A DNA stretch of 64,000 nucleotides, taken from contig NZ_CP028092.1 in assembly GCF_005491705.1 (NCBI RefSeq), positions 372,001 through 436,000 on the forward strand, in the 5' to 3' direction. The notes under the pieces were generated by a model, which searched no databases, had not been told where the DNA came from, and was given only the letters and a program-made list of their open reading frames with translations. Shown here piece after piece: positions 24,626 through 32,618 of this stretch. Numbering within the stretch: position 1 is the stretch's first letter; each line of letters starts with the position of its first letter. Position numbers and translations under genes: made by a program. Origin of the DNA: Pontibacter sp. SGAir0037 (lineage in GTDB: Bacteria; Bacteroidota; Bacteroidia; Cytophagales; Hymenobacteraceae).

Positions 24626-26851
24626 ATGCTAAGATATATCTGCCTTCTATTTTTACTGACCACAGCGTTAAAAGGAGTTGCCCAGAACTCAAAAACGAAC
24701 CTGGAGTACGTTGATCCGACGATCGGCGGGGTGGGGCACATTCTGGAGCCCACTCGCCCGACGGCGCACCTGCCCAACAGCATGGTGCGGGTGTACCCGG
24801 CCAAGCGGGACCAGCTTGACGACCAGCTGGGTTTCTTTCCGCTGACGATCATCTCGCACCGCCTGGGCGAGCTCTTCGGTATCCTGCCCCACAGCGGTTC
24901 CGTAGACCGGGCGGCCTTTGAGCGGAAGTATGCCTACGACCAGGAGAAGGCGGCCCCGCACCGCTACCAGGTGCGCCTGGAGGAGAGCGGCATCGGGATC
25001 GAGTTCATTCCCTCCGGCAAGGCGGGCCTCTTCGTGTTCACTTACCCGGAGGGCAAGGAGAACCAGGTGCTCTTTGCCCTGCGCCACAAAGGGAGCTTAG
25101 CCTTTGAGGGAAAGAAAGCCCTCAGCGGACAGGAGGACTTTACGGGCATGAGCGCCTGGTTCTACGGCGAGTTCAGCGAGCCGGTGAGTCCTGAGCTGGT
25201 TGCCGACGAGAAAGGCGTGCAGCGCTACGCTGCCGCCAAAACGGGTAGGCGTGAGATCCTGTTCCGCTACGCAGTCTCCTTTATCAGCAGCGAACAGGCC
25301 AAAAAGAACCTGCGGGAGGAGATTCCTTCCTGGAAAAGGGAGGAGGTATTGGCTAAAGCCACCAGGAGCTGGAACCAAGTGTTGGACCAGGTGCAGCTGG
25401 AGGGTGGCACAGAAGCGCAGCGACGCACTTTCTACACCTCACTCTACCGCAGCTATGAGCGCATGGTCAACATCACCGAGCAGGGCCGCTATTACAGCGC
25501 CTTCGACCACCAGGTGCACCGGGCGGAGAGGCCCTTCTACACCGACAACTGGATCTGGGACACCTACCTGTCCCTGGAGCCCCTGCACACGATCCTGAAC
25601 CCGAAGATGGAGGCCGACAAGATCGCCTCCTACGTGCGCATGTACGAGCAGTCGGGCTGGCTGCCCTCGTTTGCCGTGCTGTGGGGGGAGCACGCCTGCA
25701 TGACGGGCAACCACGCCGCCGCCTGGGTGGCCGATGTCTGGGCTAAGGGAGTGCGTGACTTCGACCTGCCCAAAGCCTACGAAGGGCTGCGGAAGAACGC
25801 CTTGGAGGGCACCCTGTTGCCCTGGCGCTACGGGCCGATGAGCAGCGTGGACTCCTTCTACCACCAGAACAACTACTTTCCGGCCCTCCGGCCCGGAGAG
25901 AAGGAGACGGTGAAGGAGGTGCACGGCTTCGAGCGCAGGCAGGCGGTGGCCGTTACGCTGCAGCACAGCTACGACGACTGGTGCCTGGCCCAGCTGGCGC
26001 GCGAGCTGCGAAAGCCGCAGGAAGCGGAGTTGTTCCTGAAAAAGTCTGCCAACTACCGGAACGTGTTCCGGCAGGAGAAAGGCTTCATGTGGCCCAAGGA
26101 TAGCGAGGGCCGCTGGATTGAGCCCTTTGACCCGAAGTTCTCCGGCGGCATGGGCGGGCGCGACTATTTTACCGAGAACAACGCCTACACCTACAATTGG
26201 GACGTGAAGCACGACCTGCAGGGGCTCTTCGGGATGATGGGCGGCAAGGCGGCAGCCGAAGCGAAGCTGGACGAGCTGTTCCGGGAGGGGCTGGGCCGCT
26301 CCAAGTACGAGCTGTGGGGTACCTTCCCCGACGCCACCGGCCTGGTGGGGCAGTTCGTGATGGGCAATGAGCCGAGCTTCCATGTGCCCTATCTCTACAA
26401 CTACCTGGGCTCGCCCTGGAAGACGCAGAAGCGGATCCGGATGCTGCTCGACACCTGGTACACCGACAACCTGTTCGGCATCCCGGGCGACGAGGACGGG
26501 GGAGGAATGACCTCGTTCGTGGTGTTCTCGATGATGGGTTTCTACCCGGTGACTCCGGGCATTCCTGCCTACAACATCGGCAGCCCTTCTTTCGAAAAGG
26601 TGAGCGTAAAGCTGGATAATGGCAAGACCTTTACGGTGGTAGCCAGGAATAACTCCCCTGAAAACAAGTACATCCAGCGCGCCCGGCTCAACGGCAGGGT
26701 ATGGGACAAGCCCTGGTTCACGCATGAGGACCTGGTGAGCGGAGGAACGCTGGAGCTGGAGATGGGCAGCCTGCCCAACAAGAAGTGGGGGACAGGAGAA
26801 AACGCCGTGCCGCCTTCTGCTATAGATTTTAATCCGCTAACTAAGCTATAA
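24626..26851 (+). CDS. GH92-family alpha-mannosidase-type hydrolase with GC-rich body
   Basis: The 741-residue protein has a signal peptide (KGVAQ) and the two-domain GH92 layout, starting YVDPTIGG. Family motifs include GNEPSFHVPYLYNY (acid Glu) and GDEDGGGMTSFVVFSMMGFYP (general-base region). GH92 enzymes are calcium-dependent inverting alpha-mannosidases, mostly of N-glycans and mannans. From about 24700 to 26815 base composition differs sharply from everything around it: line 25561-25620 is 37/60 G+C and 26221-26280 is 40/60, against 28/60 at 27121-27180. The first ~75 bp and last ~40 bp look like the host, so the body may be imported. Confidence 0.93.
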   Translation: MLRYICLLFLLTTALKGVAQNSKTNLEYVDPTIGGVGHILEPTRPTAHLPNSMVRVYPAKRDQLDDQLGFFPLTIISHRLGELFGILPHSGSVDRAAFERKYAYDQEKAAPHRYQVRLEESGIGIEFIPSGKAGLFVFTYPEGKENQVLFALRHKGSLAFEGKKALSGQEDFTGMSAWFYGEFSEPVSPELVADEKGVQRYAAAKTGRREILFRYAVSFISSEQAKKNLREEIPSWKREEVLAKATRSWNQVLDQVQLEGGTEAQRRTFYTSLYRSYERMVNITEQGRYYSAFDHQVHRAERPFYTDNWIWDTYLSLEPLHTILNPKMEADKIASYVRMYEQSGWLPSFAVLWGEHACMTGNHAAAWVADVWAKGVRDFDLPKAYEGLRKNALEGTLLPWRYGPMSSVDSFYHQNNYFPALRPGEKETVKEVHGFERRQAVAVTLQHSYDDWCLAQLARELRKPQEAELFLKKSANYRNVFRQEKGFMWPKDSEGRWIEPFDPKFSGGMGGRDYFTENNAYTYNWDVKHDLQGLFGMMGGKAAAEAKLDELFREGLGRSKYELWGTFPDATGLVGQFVMGNEPSFHVPYLYNYLGSPWKTQKRIRMLLDTWYTDNLFGIPGDEDGGGMTSFVVFSMMGFYPVTPGIPAYNIGSPSFEKVSVKLDNGKTFTVVARNNSPENKYIQRARLNGRVWDKPWFTHEDLVSGGTLELEMGSLPNKKWGTGENAVPPSAIDFNPLTKL

Positions 26852-26867
26852 TAAAAATAAACCAGAG

Positions 26868-26923
26868 GCTCTAAAACAACAGAGGCAGGCCAGTTAACTG
26901 GCCTGCCTCTGTTGTTTTAGAGC
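26868..26923. terminator. 56-bp perfect palindrome, bidirectional terminator
   Basis: The sequence is a perfect palindrome with 28-bp arms and no loop, centred on GTTAAC at 26895/26896. Each arm contains AAAACAAC/GTTGTTTT, giving a U-rich 3' side on both strands. It lies between the convergent GH92 genes and should stop transcription from both. Confidence 0.85.
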
Positions 26924-27086
26924 TATAAACTGCAGCAAAATATACTTATGATAACCGCTCTTTGGTATTTATGAGCCACTCGAAGCAATTAAGCCGCTGT
27001 ATCCAGTTCATGAGTTGTAATTTTTAATCTGGCGCAGCAACAGCCAATCTATAACTTATGTCTGCTGCCTCGCCTCCGCCTGTTCA

Positions 27087-29408
27087 TTACTGAGCAGCCA
27101 GAGCAACTAACTTCTTATTTGGCTTCGAGCTCATATAAAAAGTAAGTTTGCCTCCATTCATGATCTCGTCGTGCGTCAGGTAGAGGCGGTTGAGCGGCTT
27201 TCCATTCAGCTCCATTTTCTCTACATATACATTTTTGTCACTCTGCTTTTTAACATCTACTGCAAAAGTTTTCCCGTTTTCCAGGTTTAAAGTAGCCGAT
27301 TTAACCGATGGGCTGCCAATGGCATACTGGTCTGAAGCAGGAGCAACAGGGTAAAAGCCCAAGGCACTGAAAATATACCAGGCACTCATCTGGCCAAAAT
27401 CGTCGTTGCCGCCTAAGCCGTCTATGGTTGGTTTATACATGGCTTTTAACACCATCCTGATTTTCTCCTGCGTTTTCCAAGGCTGGTCGGTCCAGTTAAA
27501 CAGGTAGGCTACGTGGTGCGAAGGTTCGTTACCATGCACATAGTTGCCGATGATGCCGTCGCGTGAAATGTCTTCAGTGTTCTCAAAATACTTATCAGGA
27601 AGATCCATCGTGAACAGGGAATCCAGGTGAGAGGCAAATTTCGTTTTACCGCCCATCATGGCGATCATATCAGCAGGAGCATGCGGTATGTAAAGGCTAT
27701 AGTTCCAGGAGTTGCCCTCAATAAAGCCTTGTCCGTGCGTGTCCAGCGGGTCAAACTCTTTTTTCCAGGTGCCATCGCTCAGCTTCGGGCGCATAAACCC
27801 TATTTTAGCATCATACACATTTTTATAGTTGGTGGCACGCTTGCTGAATTCCTCATAAATATCCTGGCGGCCCAGTTTCTTGGCCATTTGGGCAATACAC
27901 CAGTCGTCGTAGGCATACTCCAGGGTTTTTGAAACAGAAGAGCCGTTTTTATCTTCGGGTACATACCCCATTTCCATGTAATAGTTCAAACCATCGTAGT
28001 AGTTGTTGCGGGCCGTTGTAACACAGGCTTCCAGGGCTTTATTCACATCAAAGTTAGCATTGCCTTTTATCACGGCATCGGCAATAACCGGTACGCTGTG
28101 ATAGCCGATCATGCACCAGTTCTCGTTGGCGTAATGCGACCACACCGGAAGCATTTTGTGCACGCTCTGGTTGTAATGTGCCATCATCGATTTAATCATA
28201 TCGGTGTTGCGTTTCGGCTGCAGCACGTTAAAGAGCGGGTGCAACGTACGGTAAGTATCCCAGAGCGAGAAACTGGTATAATTGGTAAAGTCTTTTGCCT
28301 GGTGCACGTTCATATCCAGACCTTTGTAAGAGCCATCGGTATCCATATAGGTCGTAGGGCCTAAGAAAGCATGGTACATGGCCGTGTAGAAGTTGATCAT
28401 TTCTCCTTCGCTACCGGCATCTACTACGACTTTACTCAGTTCTTTATTCCATAGCGCCTGGCCTTCCTGCTTTACACGGTTAAAATCCCAGTGCGGGATT
28501 TCAGCTTGCATATTGGCTAAGGCTCCTTGTGTGCTTACCGGTGAAATGGCAAACTTTATCTTCACTTTATCGCCTTCTCCGGTTTTAAAGTCGAAGTACA
28601 TCTTTAGCTTTTTGCCTGCTACTTCCGGGAAATTGTGTTCCTGGTCGAATTTGCGCCAGAAGCCTTTGTACACGTTGTTGTCGTAGTTTTTAGTGCCGTA
28701 CTGGTGGAATGGCTTATCGAAAGCCATGGCAAAATAAACCGTTCGGGTTCGGGCCCAACCGTTGGTCTGGCGATAACCGGTAATTAGGGTATCGTTCTCT
28801 ACCCGTACAAATGTCCAGGTATTTTTGTCGTCGTAGTTATAAATGCCCGCCATCAGGTCGAGGATAATATGGGCCTCATCTGATTTCGGGAAGGTATACT
28901 GGTGCATGCCCACTCTGTTAGTGGCCGTGAGTTCTGCCGTGATGTTGTGGTCGTCGAGCTTTACCTTGTAATAAGCCGGTTCAGCAACTTCGTTGGCATG
29001 CGAAAAAGCAGAGCGGTAGCCGCTTTGAGGCCTGTCTGCCGTGCCTGGGTTGAGCTGCAGTTTGCCAGTTGTCGGCATAATCAGGAAATCGCCCAAATCA
29101 GAATGGCCGGTGCCGCTAAAATGCGTGTGGCTGAAGCCAACAATGGTTTTGTCGTCGTACTGGTAGCCGGCACAGTACTTATATACATCCGGATTGTAAG
29201 TGCCATTTACAGCATAGGGTATGGTATCTGTATCAGGGCTGAGTTGCACCATACCAAAGGGAACAGTAGCACCCGGATAGGTGTGTCCCATTTTGGCGGT
29301 ACCAATCATGGGTTTGGCGTATTTTACCAGGTTAGGTGCTGCCTGCTTCTGTGCAAACATGGGCAGGGATAGGAGTGAAGCCAAGGGGACTAAAAGTAGT
29401 TTTTTCAT
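27087..29408 (-). CDS. GH92-family alpha-mannosidase-type hydrolase
   Basis: The 773-residue protein has a signal peptide ending MFAQ. N-terminal GH92 landmarks are GHTYPGATVPFGMVQLSPD and the GFSHTHFSGTGHSD metal/substrate motif. C-terminal ones are GNEPSHHVAYLFNW (acid Glu) and GNDDFGQMSAWYIFSALGFYP (general-base Asp pair). This is the classic form of the family, expected to release mannose from alpha-mannosides in the periplasm. It differs clearly from the neighbouring GH92 gene in sequence and in base composition, so the two are not a recent duplication. About 210 bp separate its start from the end of the rqcH-like gene. Confidence 0.95.
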   Translation of the reverse strand: MKKLLLVPLASLLSLPMFAQKQAAPNLVKYAKPMIGTAKMGHTYPGATVPFGMVQLSPDTDTIPYAVNGTYNPDVYKYCAGYQYDDKTIVGFSHTHFSGTGHSDLGDFLIMPTTGKLQLNPGTADRPQSGYRSAFSHANEVAEPAYYKVKLDDHNITAELTATNRVGMHQYTFPKSDEAHIILDLMAGIYNYDDKNTWTFVRVENDTLITGYRQTNGWARTRTVYFAMAFDKPFHQYGTKNYDNNVYKGFWRKFDQEHNFPEVAGKKLKMYFDFKTGEGDKVKIKFAISPVSTQGALANMQAEIPHWDFNRVKQEGQALWNKELSKVVVDAGSEGEMINFYTAMYHAFLGPTTYMDTDGSYKGLDMNVHQAKDFTNYTSFSLWDTYRTLHPLFNVLQPKRNTDMIKSMMAHYNQSVHKMLPVWSHYANENWCMIGYHSVPVIADAVIKGNANFDVNKALEACVTTARNNYYDGLNYYMEMGYVPEDKNGSSVSKTLEYAYDDWCIAQMAKKLGRQDIYEEFSKRATNYKNVYDAKIGFMRPKLSDGTWKKEFDPLDTHGQGFIEGNSWNYSLYIPHAPADMIAMMGGKTKFASHLDSLFTMDLPDKYFENTEDISRDGIIGNYVHGNEPSHHVAYLFNWTDQPWKTQEKIRMVLKAMYKPTIDGLGGNDDFGQMSAWYIFSALGFYPVAPASDQYAIGSPSVKSATLNLENGKTFAVDVKKQSDKNVYVEKMELNGKPLNRLYLTHDEIMNGGKLTFYMSSKPNKKLVALAAQ

Positions 29409-29622
29409 TTTATAGGTATATTGCTCATCAGTTAATCTAAATAAAACGATTTAGCCTTAGAAATTCTTGTAAAACAGCAGATCTGACTTATTTCAGGAAT
29501 ATGAATTCTATTGAATGTGACTGATAAACTGTTAACCATAATTTAAAGCAAAATACTTTAAAAGTATAAGCTTAGCAAGTCCTTACGTTAAAGAAATCTA
29601 CAACGGCTGCGGCAGAAATTGC

Positions 29623-31194
29623 TTATAATTTCCTCTCAAACGGATTCTCCGGCTTTACCAGCAGTACCTTTTCGCGCTCCACAATAACAGCACCCGGAGC
29701 GGCTCCTTTCGGCTTTCTAACCCATTTTTTAGGTGTATAGATAACAGGGCAGAGGGAATCGTTCTTTCGTTTAGAGTAGTATGCTGCCAGTTGTGCGGCT
29801 TTTTCCAGTACAGTAGCGGGCACGGTTTTGCCAGCCTGGTGCTTGATGATAACATGCGAACCTGACACATCTTTGGCATGTAGCCAGATATCCTCTTTAA
29901 AAGTATGGCGTTGCGTTAGCTCATCATTGTTTTTGGCGCTCTTGCCTACCAGTATTTTAAAACCTTCGGTTTCGAACAGGCGAAAAGGTATTTCCTGCTG
30001 TGTTTGCTGCTTGCTTTTTAGCAGATGCGGGTATTCCTTTAAAAATACTTTTAGTTGCTTGTAATTCCGAACGTCTGCCAAAGCCTGCAAGGCATCTTCC
30101 AGAATCAGAACCTCTTCCAGTTTACGCTCCAGTTTCTCTTCCAGCTGCCTTACTTCAACATGCTGGCCCTTGGCTTTCCGGTAAAGCCGTTCCGCAAATT
30201 TCTGAGGAGTTTCGGTTACGCGTAATTTGTAGGTTTTTACCTGGTCAGTATAAAAGTCGTATAGTTCTACTTCGTCAGCTTTGGGAGGGATATTTGTAAG
30301 GTTGGCCATAATCACATCGGCTGTTTGCCCATACGATTTGTCGTGGCGGAGTTCTTTAAGCTTTGCCTCCACTTGCTGAAGCACCTGCTGTGTGCCGCTT
30401 AACCTTCTGGTGAGTTGTTGGCTCGCCTGCTCATACTGTTGCTCAAAACCGGTTTCGGAAAGATACGTGCGCGTAAAAGCATTTGCTGCTTCTATCGGAT
30501 CAGGATAAGTATGCTCTACCTGCCCTACTTCCAGCAGCGATAAGCGGATTTTGCCGTTTATCCTGCTTAGGTAGTAGCTCTCAGGGTTTTCTAGTTGTTC
30601 CAGCAGAGCCTGTACCAGTTCCCATTTTTCTTCTAAAGGCTGTGCCGCATACTGCTGTTGCTCCAGGTAAAGAGCAGGCAGTTCGCCAAAAGTGGGGTAA
30701 ACCTTTTTTAAATTTCCATCTGCAGCTTTAAAGGCTTCAAAGTTCTGCTGAAGGAGCCTGTCCATCTGAAATGGGTTTAAGTCAGCGTCTGCTTCAAATT
30801 TCTTATGAAACAGTTCTACAGCTTCTTCTTCCTGGAAAAGAACGATGTTGGAGCGATTTCCAAAAAGTTTAAAAAGAAGCTGCATGCCGTTGCTTAACTG
30901 TAAGTAAAAGCTTCGCTCATTCAGATGCTGTACAAGATCTGTTACAGTAGTACCCAGGGCGCCTCGGAACAGCTCGATGGTGTTGGCACGGGCTCTGTTA
31001 AACTGGGCCGGAAAAGAAAGAGAAGAAAAGTGGGAGGTAAGCAGTGCCCGGATGTAAAACTCCTGTGCCGTATCCGTCAGTCCAATAATAAGCTCATCTT
31101 TATTTTGGCTGAAACAGGTAAAGATCTGCAGCCCGATGAGTTTGGGCCGTAATGCTTTGGTGAGTTGTTGTAAAAAGTAATAATTCTGATGCAC
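29623..31194 (-). CDS. rqcH: NFACT-family ribosome quality control protein, RqcH/NEMF-like
   Basis: The 523-residue protein contains an N-terminal NFACT-N domain (FNRARANTIELFRG, RSNIVLF), a central coiled-coil stretch (about 250-370) and a C-terminal NFACT-R domain (DIWLHAKDVSGSHVIIKH, KAAQLAAYYSKRK, KPKGAAPGAVIV). RqcH binds stalled 50S subunits carrying peptidyl-tRNA and directs C-terminal alanine tailing, marking the chain for degradation. Many databases call it fibronectin-binding protein, an old misnomer. It starts 3 bp after the metallo-hydrolase gene and is the last gene of the kinase-led operon. Confidence 0.9.
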   Translation of the reverse strand: MHQNYYFLQQLTKALRPKLIGLQIFTCFSQNKDELIIGLTDTAQEFYIRALLTSHFSSLSFPAQFNRARANTIELFRGALGTTVTDLVQHLNERSFYLQLSNGMQLLFKLFGNRSNIVLFQEEEAVELFHKKFEADADLNPFQMDRLLQQNFEAFKAADGNLKKVYPTFGELPALYLEQQQYAAQPLEEKWELVQALLEQLENPESYYLSRINGKIRLSLLEVGQVEHTYPDPIEAANAFTRTYLSETGFEQQYEQASQQLTRRLSGTQQVLQQVEAKLKELRHDKSYGQTADVIMANLTNIPPKADEVELYDFYTDQVKTYKLRVTETPQKFAERLYRKAKGQHVEVRQLEEKLERKLEEVLILEDALQALADVRNYKQLKVFLKEYPHLLKSKQQTQQEIPFRLFETEGFKILVGKSAKNNDELTQRHTFKEDIWLHAKDVSGSHVIIKHQAGKTVPATVLEKAAQLAAYYSKRKNDSLCPVIYTPKKWVRKPKGAAPGAVIVEREKVLLVKPENPFERKL

Positions 31195-31197
31195 GTA

Positions 31198-31959
31198 CTA
31201 AACTTCTATCTGTAAACCATCATAAGCTAAATGAATGTTCTCGGGTAGTTCCTGCTCTATGTGGCGGTGCTGGCCCAGTAAATGGCTGATATGGGTAAGG
31301 TAAGCTTGTTCCGGCTGTAACTCATCCAGTACTTTGATAGCCTCCTGTAGCGAAAAATGTGAAATATGAGGTTCATGGCGCAGCGCATTCAGCACAATTA
31401 CTTTAGAGCCTCTTATCTTCTCTTTTTCATTTTCTGAAATATAGTTGGCGTCTGTGATATACGTAAAATCGCCGATCCGATACCCAAATATAGGGAGCTT
31501 GTAATGCATTACACGGATAGGTGTAAACGTAACGCCTTCTACTTCGAAAGGTGTTTCTGTAACCGGGTATAGTTCAACCCTTGGAATGCCAGGGTACTTG
31601 AAGTCGGCAAAGATGTAAGAAAACTCCTGTTTCAGCTGGCGAAGCACGCGCTCTTCCCCATATACAGGCATATCTTTGTTTTGTAAAAAGTTATAGGCAC
31701 GTATATCATCCAGACCGGCCGTATGGTCTTTGTGTTCGTGTGTAAACACAAGCGCATCCAATGTTTTAATGCGCTCACGCAATACCTGCTGACGAAAATC
31801 AGGGCCGGTATCTATGATAATACTTTTGTCGTTTACCTGTAGGTGAATGGAAACGCGAAGGCGCTTATCACGGTAGTCTACAGAACGGCACACCTCGCAA
31901 GAGCACCCGATAACGGGTACGCCCTGCGAGGTGCCTGTACCTAAGAATGTAACTTTCAA
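31198..31959 (-). CDS. MBL-fold metallo-hydrolase, PhnP-like
   Basis: The 253-residue protein has the MBL zinc site THEHKDH and further ligands in IDTGPDF, VMHYKLP and LRHEPH. N-terminal GTGTSQGVP and paired Cys (GCSCEVC) are typical of the PhnP branch, which hydrolyses cyclic ribose phosphodiesters; the cysteines may bind a structural zinc. The start is TTG at 31959-31957, overlapping the TGA of the upstream gene as TTGA. No ATG start is available upstream. Translational coupling to the 91-residue gene is likely. The exact substrate is unknown. Confidence 0.88.
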   Translation of the reverse strand: MKVTFLGTGTSQGVPVIGCSCEVCRSVDYRDKRLRVSIHLQVNDKSIIIDTGPDFRQQVLRERIKTLDALVFTHEHKDHTAGLDDIRAYNFLQNKDMPVYGEERVLRQLKQEFSYIFADFKYPGIPRVELYPVTETPFEVEGVTFTPIRVMHYKLPIFGYRIGDFTYITDANYISENEKEKIRGSKVIVLNALRHEPHISHFSLQEAIKVLDELQPEQAYLTHISHLLGQHRHIEQELPENIHLAYDGLQIEV

Positions 31960-32231
31960 TTGGCTAATTCCTGTTTTTTAATTTCCAGGTAGAGCTGCTT
32001 GTTTTTTTCGCTGAGCAGATTTTCGTCTACAGCGATGGTGCGAAGGATGTCGTAAAGGCAGTTTATTTTACCCTCCAAACTGTAATATTTATTTACGACA
32101 GCCACTTTCATATCTTTCAGCACACAGTAGCCTGCCTTAAAATTTCCTTTTTCGTAGCGCAGCACAAAGTCCGACTCTGCAAAAATATCCTCCAGTTTGT
32201 TTAAAAAAGGCCGCGTATACTTTAATTCCAT
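31956..32231 (-). CDS. conserved small protein of unknown function
   Basis: The 91-residue soluble protein has no signal peptide or membrane segment. It starts immediately after the stop of the response-regulator gene and its TGA overlaps the TTG of the metallo-hydrolase, so it is tightly coupled to both. Mixed helix and strand is expected (LEDIFAESDFVLRYEKGNF, GYCVLKDMKVAVVNKYYSL). I recall similar small proteins in other Cytophagales but know no function. Confidence 0.8.
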   Translation of the reverse strand: MELKYTRPFLNKLEDIFAESDFVLRYEKGNFKAGYCVLKDMKVAVVNKYYSLEGKINCLYDILRTIAVDENLLSEKNKQLYLEIKKQELAN

Positions 32232-32609
32232 TTATTGTTCTGTATGCTGTTTTACAGTTTGCACCAACATGTCGAAATCGAGAGGCTTAGGCAGGTAAGC
32301 GTTAATGCCGGCTTCTTTAAAATCCTCCATAGTGTAGTTGTTGGCATTTCCTGTTACCGCAATAATAGGAATTTTAGCAATGTCTTTGTTTTCATGTGCA
32401 CGGATTTCACGGGTACAGTCCATGCCGTTTTTAATCGGAATGTTCAGGTCCATTAAAATCGCATCAATTTTATTGCTCTCTACTTGTTTGATTACTTCGC
32501 CACCGTTCTTAGCAGTTAGTATCTTGTAGTTTTGAAGCTCTAAAATCTTTTTTGTCAGGTTAAGGATCACAGAACTATCTTCTGCAATCAGAATGGTTTT
32601 GTCTGCCAT
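32232..32609 (-). CDS. single-domain response regulator, CheY-like
   Basis: The 125-residue protein is one receiver domain. Acidic pocket residues are in AEDSS, the phosphoacceptor Asp in ILMDLNIPIKNG, the switch Thr in VTGNANN and the Lys in YLPKPLDF. It has no output domain, so it must signal through protein contact or act as a phosphate shuttle. It begins 9 bp after the multi-PAS hybrid kinase, whose terminal Hpt domain is the obvious phosphate donor. The output target is unknown. Confidence 0.93.
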   Translation of the reverse strand: MADKTILIAEDSSVILNLTKKILELQNYKILTAKNGGEVIKQVESNKIDAILMDLNIPIKNGMDCTREIRAHENKDIAKIPIIAVTGNANNYTMEDFKEAGINAYLPKPLDFDMLVQTVKQHTEQ

Positions 32610-32618
32610 AAGAGTGAA

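Noticed and set aside
25439..26725. 428-codon open frame on the minus strand inside the GH92 gene
   Set aside because: It mirrors the third-position G/C bias of the sense gene, has low-complexity Val/Gly/His/Leu-rich sequence without any domain, and the sense strand has clear GH92 motifs.
24626..29408. Tandem duplication of GH92 genes
   Set aside because: The two proteins share only family motifs, lie on opposite strands and differ strongly in base composition.
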